Source: Clostridia bacterium
GTDB taxonomy: Bacteria > Bacillota > Clostridia > Oscillospirales > Butyricicoccaceae
Direction: 5' to 3'
Assembly: GCA_017396925.1 (NCBI GenBank)
Contig: JAFQKM010000156.1
Coordinates: 1-8,101 of the forward strand
DNA length: 8,101 bases
In this document: one piece after another, positions 6,009-8,101 of the stretch
Position numbering within the stretch: position 1 is the first letter of the stretch
Layout of the letters: each line of letters opens with the position of its first letter
Notes under the pieces: model-generated
The model's input: the letters and a program-made list of their open reading frames with translations, nothing else
The model's database searches: none
Told to the model about the DNA's origin: nothing
Translations under genes and position numbers: made by a program

Positions 6009-7346
6009 ATGGCATTTGAAAACCTTTCGGATAAGCTGTCGGGCGTATTCAAAAAGCTGCGTTCCAAGGGCAGGCTGTCCGAGTCCGACGTCAAGGAGGC
6101 AATGCGTGAGATCCGCATGGCGCTGCTTGAGGCCGACGTAAACTTCAAAGTTGCAAGGGATTTTGTCGCCCGCGTCAGCGAAAAGGCTGTCGGCGGAGAG
6201 ATCCTCGAAAGCTTGTCTCCCGCACAGCAGGTCATCAAGATCGTCAACGAAGAGCTGACCTCCCTGATGGGCGGCAGCCAGAATCGTATCCGAATGGCCA
6301 ACAACCCGCCCACCGTCATCATGTTTGTCGGTCTGCAGGGTGCCGGTAAGACGACCAACATCGCCAAGCTGGCAGGCTATTTCAAAAAGCGTGAGAGCCG
6401 CAGACCGCTGCTCTGCGCCTGCGACGTTTACCGTCCCGCTGCCATCGAGCAGCTGAAGGTCGTCGGCGGCCAGCTCGACATCCCCGTTTTCGAACAGGGA
6501 CAGGGCAACCCCATCGAGATCGCCAAGGCGGCCTATGAACACGCCAGAAGACACGGCAACGACGTTCTGATGATCGACACCGCCGGTCGTCTGCACATTG
6601 ACGAGCAGCTGATGGACGAGCTGAAATCCATCAAGGCCGCCGTCAAGCCCCACGAGATCATGCTCGTTGTCGACGGCATGACCGGTCAGGACGCCGTCAA
6701 TGCGGCTTCCGCCTTCGATGAGGCACTGGGTATCGACTCGGTACTGATCACCAAGCTGGACGGCGACGCCCGCGGCGGCGCAGCCCTCTCCATCAAGGCG
6801 GTCACCGGCAAGCCCATCAAGTTCGTCGGTATGGGCGAAAAGCTCGACCAGATCGAACCCTTCCACCCCGACCGTATGGCTTCCCGTATCCTGGGCATGG
6901 GCGACGTTCTGTCGCTGATCGAAAAGGCCCAGCAGAACTTCGACGAGAAGAAAGCCGTCGATATGGAGACCCGCCTGCGCAAGGGCAAGCTCAACCTGGA
7001 AGACTTCCTCGAACAGATGAAGCAGATGAAGGGCATGGGCTCGATGGAAGAGATCGCCGGTATGATCCCCGGCATGAACGCACAGCTCAAGGGCGCTACC
7101 ATCGATGAAAAGGCGCTGGCCCGCACCGAGGCCATCATCCTTTCGATGACTCCCCAGGAGCGTGCCAACCCCGACCTGCTCAACTTCAGCCGTAAAAAGC
7201 GCATTGCCGCCGGCTGCGGTCAGCGCGTCGAAGACATCAACCGCCTGCTCAAGCAGTTTGAAATGACCCAGAAGATGGTCAAGCAGATGGCCGGTATGGG
7301 CAAACGCATGGGCAAGCGCAAGGGCGGCTTCAAGTTCCCCTTTTAA
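6009..7346 (+). CDS. ffh: signal recognition particle protein Ffh (SRP54)
   Basis: Ffh binds signal sequences of nascent membrane proteins and the 4.5S/SRP RNA, and docks with FtsY at the membrane through a paired GTPase. The 445 residues match the family. The N domain covers about 1-85. The G domain has GLQGAGKTT (108-116, K114 in the P-loop), DTAGR (190-194) and TKLDGDARGG (from T248). The methionine-rich M domain follows (about 300-445), with FLEQMKQMKGMGSM and the RNA-binding helices SRKKRIAAGCGQ and NRLLKQF. The usual GSG of the RNA-binding motif reads GCG, a conservative change that I think occurs in other Firmicutes. The tail is rich in Met, Lys and Gly. GGAGGG at 5993-5998 precedes the ATG by ten bases. 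Neither ftsY nor the SRP RNA gene is in the window. Confidence 0.98.
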   Translation: MAFENLSDKLSGVFKKLRSKGRLSESDVKEAMREIRMALLEADVNFKVARDFVARVSEKAVGGEILESLSPAQQVIKIVNEELTSLMGGSQNRIRMANNPPTVIMFVGLQGAGKTTNIAKLAGYFKKRESRRPLLCACDVYRPAAIEQLKVVGGQLDIPVFEQGQGNPIEIAKAAYEHARRHGNDVLMIDTAGRLHIDEQLMDELKSIKAAVKPHEIMLVVDGMTGQDAVNAASAFDEALGIDSVLITKLDGDARGGAALSIKAVTGKPIKFVGMGEKLDQIEPFHPDRMASRILGMGDVLSLIEKAQQNFDEKKAVDMETRLRKGKLNLEDFLEQMKQMKGMGSMEEIAGMIPGMNAQLKGATIDEKALARTEAIILSMTPQERANPDLLNFSRKKRIAAGCGQRVEDINRLLKQFEMTQKMVKQMAGMGKRMGKRKGGFKFPF

Positions 7347-7408
7347 CCAACTTTGTGAGCAATGAAAATTGTGATAGATAGAAATTACATTTTGGAGGTG
7401 AAATAGAA

Positions 7409-7648
7409 ATGGTAAAGATCAGACTGAGAAGAATGGGCGCTAAGAAGGCTCCTTTCTATCGTATCGTTGTTGCTGATTCCCGTTTCCCCAGAGATGGTAG
7501 ATTCATCGAGGAGATCGGCACATATAACCCCCTGACAACTCCCTATGAGCTGAAGGTCGACGCTGAGAAGGCTCAGCAGTGGATCAAGGATGGCGCTCAG
7601 CCCACAGATACTGTCAGAGCATTACTGAAAAAGGCCGGTGTTCTGTAA
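7409..7648 (+). CDS. rpsP: 30S ribosomal protein S16
   Basis: S16 is a small-subunit protein that binds 16S rRNA and helps 30S assembly. The 79 residues match the family: VKIRLRRMGAKKAPFYRIVV at the start, then ADSRFPRDGRFIEEIGTYNP, and a C-terminal VRALLKKAGVL. The ATG follows GGAGGTG (7394-7400) by eight bases. Codon use differs from the upstream genes: six of eight arginines are AGA, against mostly CGC/CGT elsewhere, as expected for a very highly expressed gene. The order ffh-rpsP-khpA is the standard Firmicutes arrangement. The 62-base gap after ffh is AT-rich, and a weak internal promoter there cannot be excluded. Confidence 0.98.
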   Translation: MVKIRLRRMGAKKAPFYRIVVADSRFPRDGRFIEEIGTYNPLTTPYELKVDAEKAQQWIKDGAQPTDTVRALLKKAGVL

Positions 7649-7651
7649 GCC

Positions 7652-7897
7652 ATGGAAAGCATCAACCTGAAGGATATACTTTCCTATATCGTTGAGAACC
7701 TTGTCGAGAATCCTGCCGACATCTCCATCGAGACCGTCGAGAAGGAAGACACCATCACTCTGCAGCTGAAGGTTGCCGAGTCGGATATGGGCAAGGTTAT
7801 CGGCAGACAGGGTAGAATCGCAAAGGAGATCCGCGCGATCCTCAAGGCTGCAGGCCTCAAAGAGCATAAGAAAGTGCTTGTTGATATTCTTGACTAG
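7652..7897 (+). CDS. khpA: KH-domain RNA-binding protein KhpA (YlqC)
   Basis: The 81-residue protein is a single type II KH domain with the RNA-binding loop GKVIGRQGR (GxxG = GRQG) followed by IAKEIRAILKAAG. KhpA pairs with KhpB (Jag/EloR) in Gram-positive bacteria, binds many RNAs and affects cell elongation and division. It begins three bases after the rpsP stop, with only a weak purine stretch before the ATG, so its translation is probably coupled to rpsP. It is the last gene of the operon here, because a strong terminator follows at once. Confidence 0.95.
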   Translation: MESINLKDILSYIVENLVENPADISIETVEKEDTITLQLKVAESDMGKVIGRQGRIAKEIRAILKAAGLKEHKKVLVDILD

Positions 7898-7901
7898 CTT
7901 T

Positions 7902-7936
7902 AAATACCCATCGACTTCGGTCGGTGGGTATTTTTT
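7902..7936 (+). terminator. intrinsic terminator of the ylxM-ffh-rpsP-khpA operon
   Basis: A 14-base-pair stem (7902-7915 with 7920-7933, one G-U pair) closes on a UUCG tetraloop flanked by C and G, an exceptionally stable loop. It leads into six T at 7931-7936. It begins four bases after the khpA stop and should end the operon efficiently. Confidence 0.95.
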
Positions 7937-8041
7937 AATACGATCCCGCCGGTACGCAATGCCATAAAATGCGGCTTCCGTCCGGCGTGGGTGGAAGTCA
8001 CTGTGCGCAAGGCCGACTTTGTCGACGAGATGAACCGATAG
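7937..8041 (+). pseudogene. possible remnant of a GNAT-type acetyltransferase gene (3' end only)
   Basis: The frame from 7937 encodes 34 residues ending at TAG (8039-8041). It contains RNAIKCGFRPAWVEVTV and then RKADFVDEM. The block resembles the last motif of GNAT acetyltransferases, where an 'N..A...y.k.GF' helix and strand precede a final strand. No start codon or ribosome binding site is present, and the frame emerges directly from the terminator stem, so this could only be a decayed 3' end. Composition is GC-rich and codon-like, in contrast to the AT-rich DNA after it. The assignment is tentative; it may be chance. Confidence 0.3.
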
Positions 8042-8101
8042 ATTTTTCTATTCTGCGGAAATAAATTGCACAAAAGGTATTTTGTTTGCCGGTCAACTGT
8101 G

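Noticed and set aside
5958..6866. Long open frame on the - strand opposite ffh, with similar antisense frames opposite ung and the kinase gene
   Set aside because: They mirror well-supported genes and have no binding sites or recognisable motifs.
7353..7381. Possible promoter before rpsP (TTGTGA with TAGATA)
   Set aside because: The -10 match is weak; the gene can be read from the ylxM promoter.
8042..8101. AT-rich end of the window, with TTGCAC at 8066
   Set aside because: No -10 box stands at a suitable distance and no gene start is visible before the window ends.

Overview
The window looks like chromosomal DNA from a GC-rich member of the Clostridia, most likely of the Oscillospiraceae/Ruminococcaceae type. 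The grounds are the Firmicutes gene set ylxM-ffh-rpsP-khpA, strong AAGGAGG-type ribosome binding sites, sigma-A promoters with near-consensus -10 boxes, U-tract hairpin terminators, and GC-ending codons in most genes. The organism assignment is an inference from these traits.

Region 1 (1-3313, + strand) is the unusual part. It opens with the 3' end of a gene whose product ends in a charged linker and a short basic-aromatic tail, which recalls the C-terminus of the actin-like division protein FtsA. After a gap of about 100 bases comes a possible 17-codon leader ORF. Its stop codon overlaps a TTG start of a large gene with an excellent ribosome binding site. The large product (923 residues) appears to combine an N-terminal domain that resembles FtsZ from the T7 loop through the C-terminal domain, a Ser/Thr-kinase-like domain, an unassigned middle domain and six predicted membrane helices. 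An FtsA-like gene followed by an FtsZ-like gene mimics the usual ftsA-ftsZ order, so the pair may be a division-linked membrane kinase system. This rests on pattern recognition and needs a profile search.

Region 2 (3314-5500) holds ung (uracil-DNA glycosylase, + strand, own promoter) converging on an lgt gene (prolipoprotein diacylglyceryl transferase, - strand). A near-perfect bidirectional terminator separates them. The lgt frame runs without a stop into a CPHC thioredoxin/glutaredoxin-like domain, and a strong ribosome binding site plus ATG lies at the domain junction. The gene may therefore give both a fused and a free redox protein.

Region 3 (5500-7936, + strand) is a signal-recognition-particle and translation operon: ylxM, ffh, rpsP and khpA. 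It is driven from a strong promoter divergent from lgt, with a hairpin at the start of the mRNA, and it ends in a UUCG-loop terminator. The usual downstream partners rimM, trmD and rplS are absent here. The last 165 bases carry what looks like the decayed 3' end of an acetyltransferase gene, then AT-rich DNA in which I see nothing.
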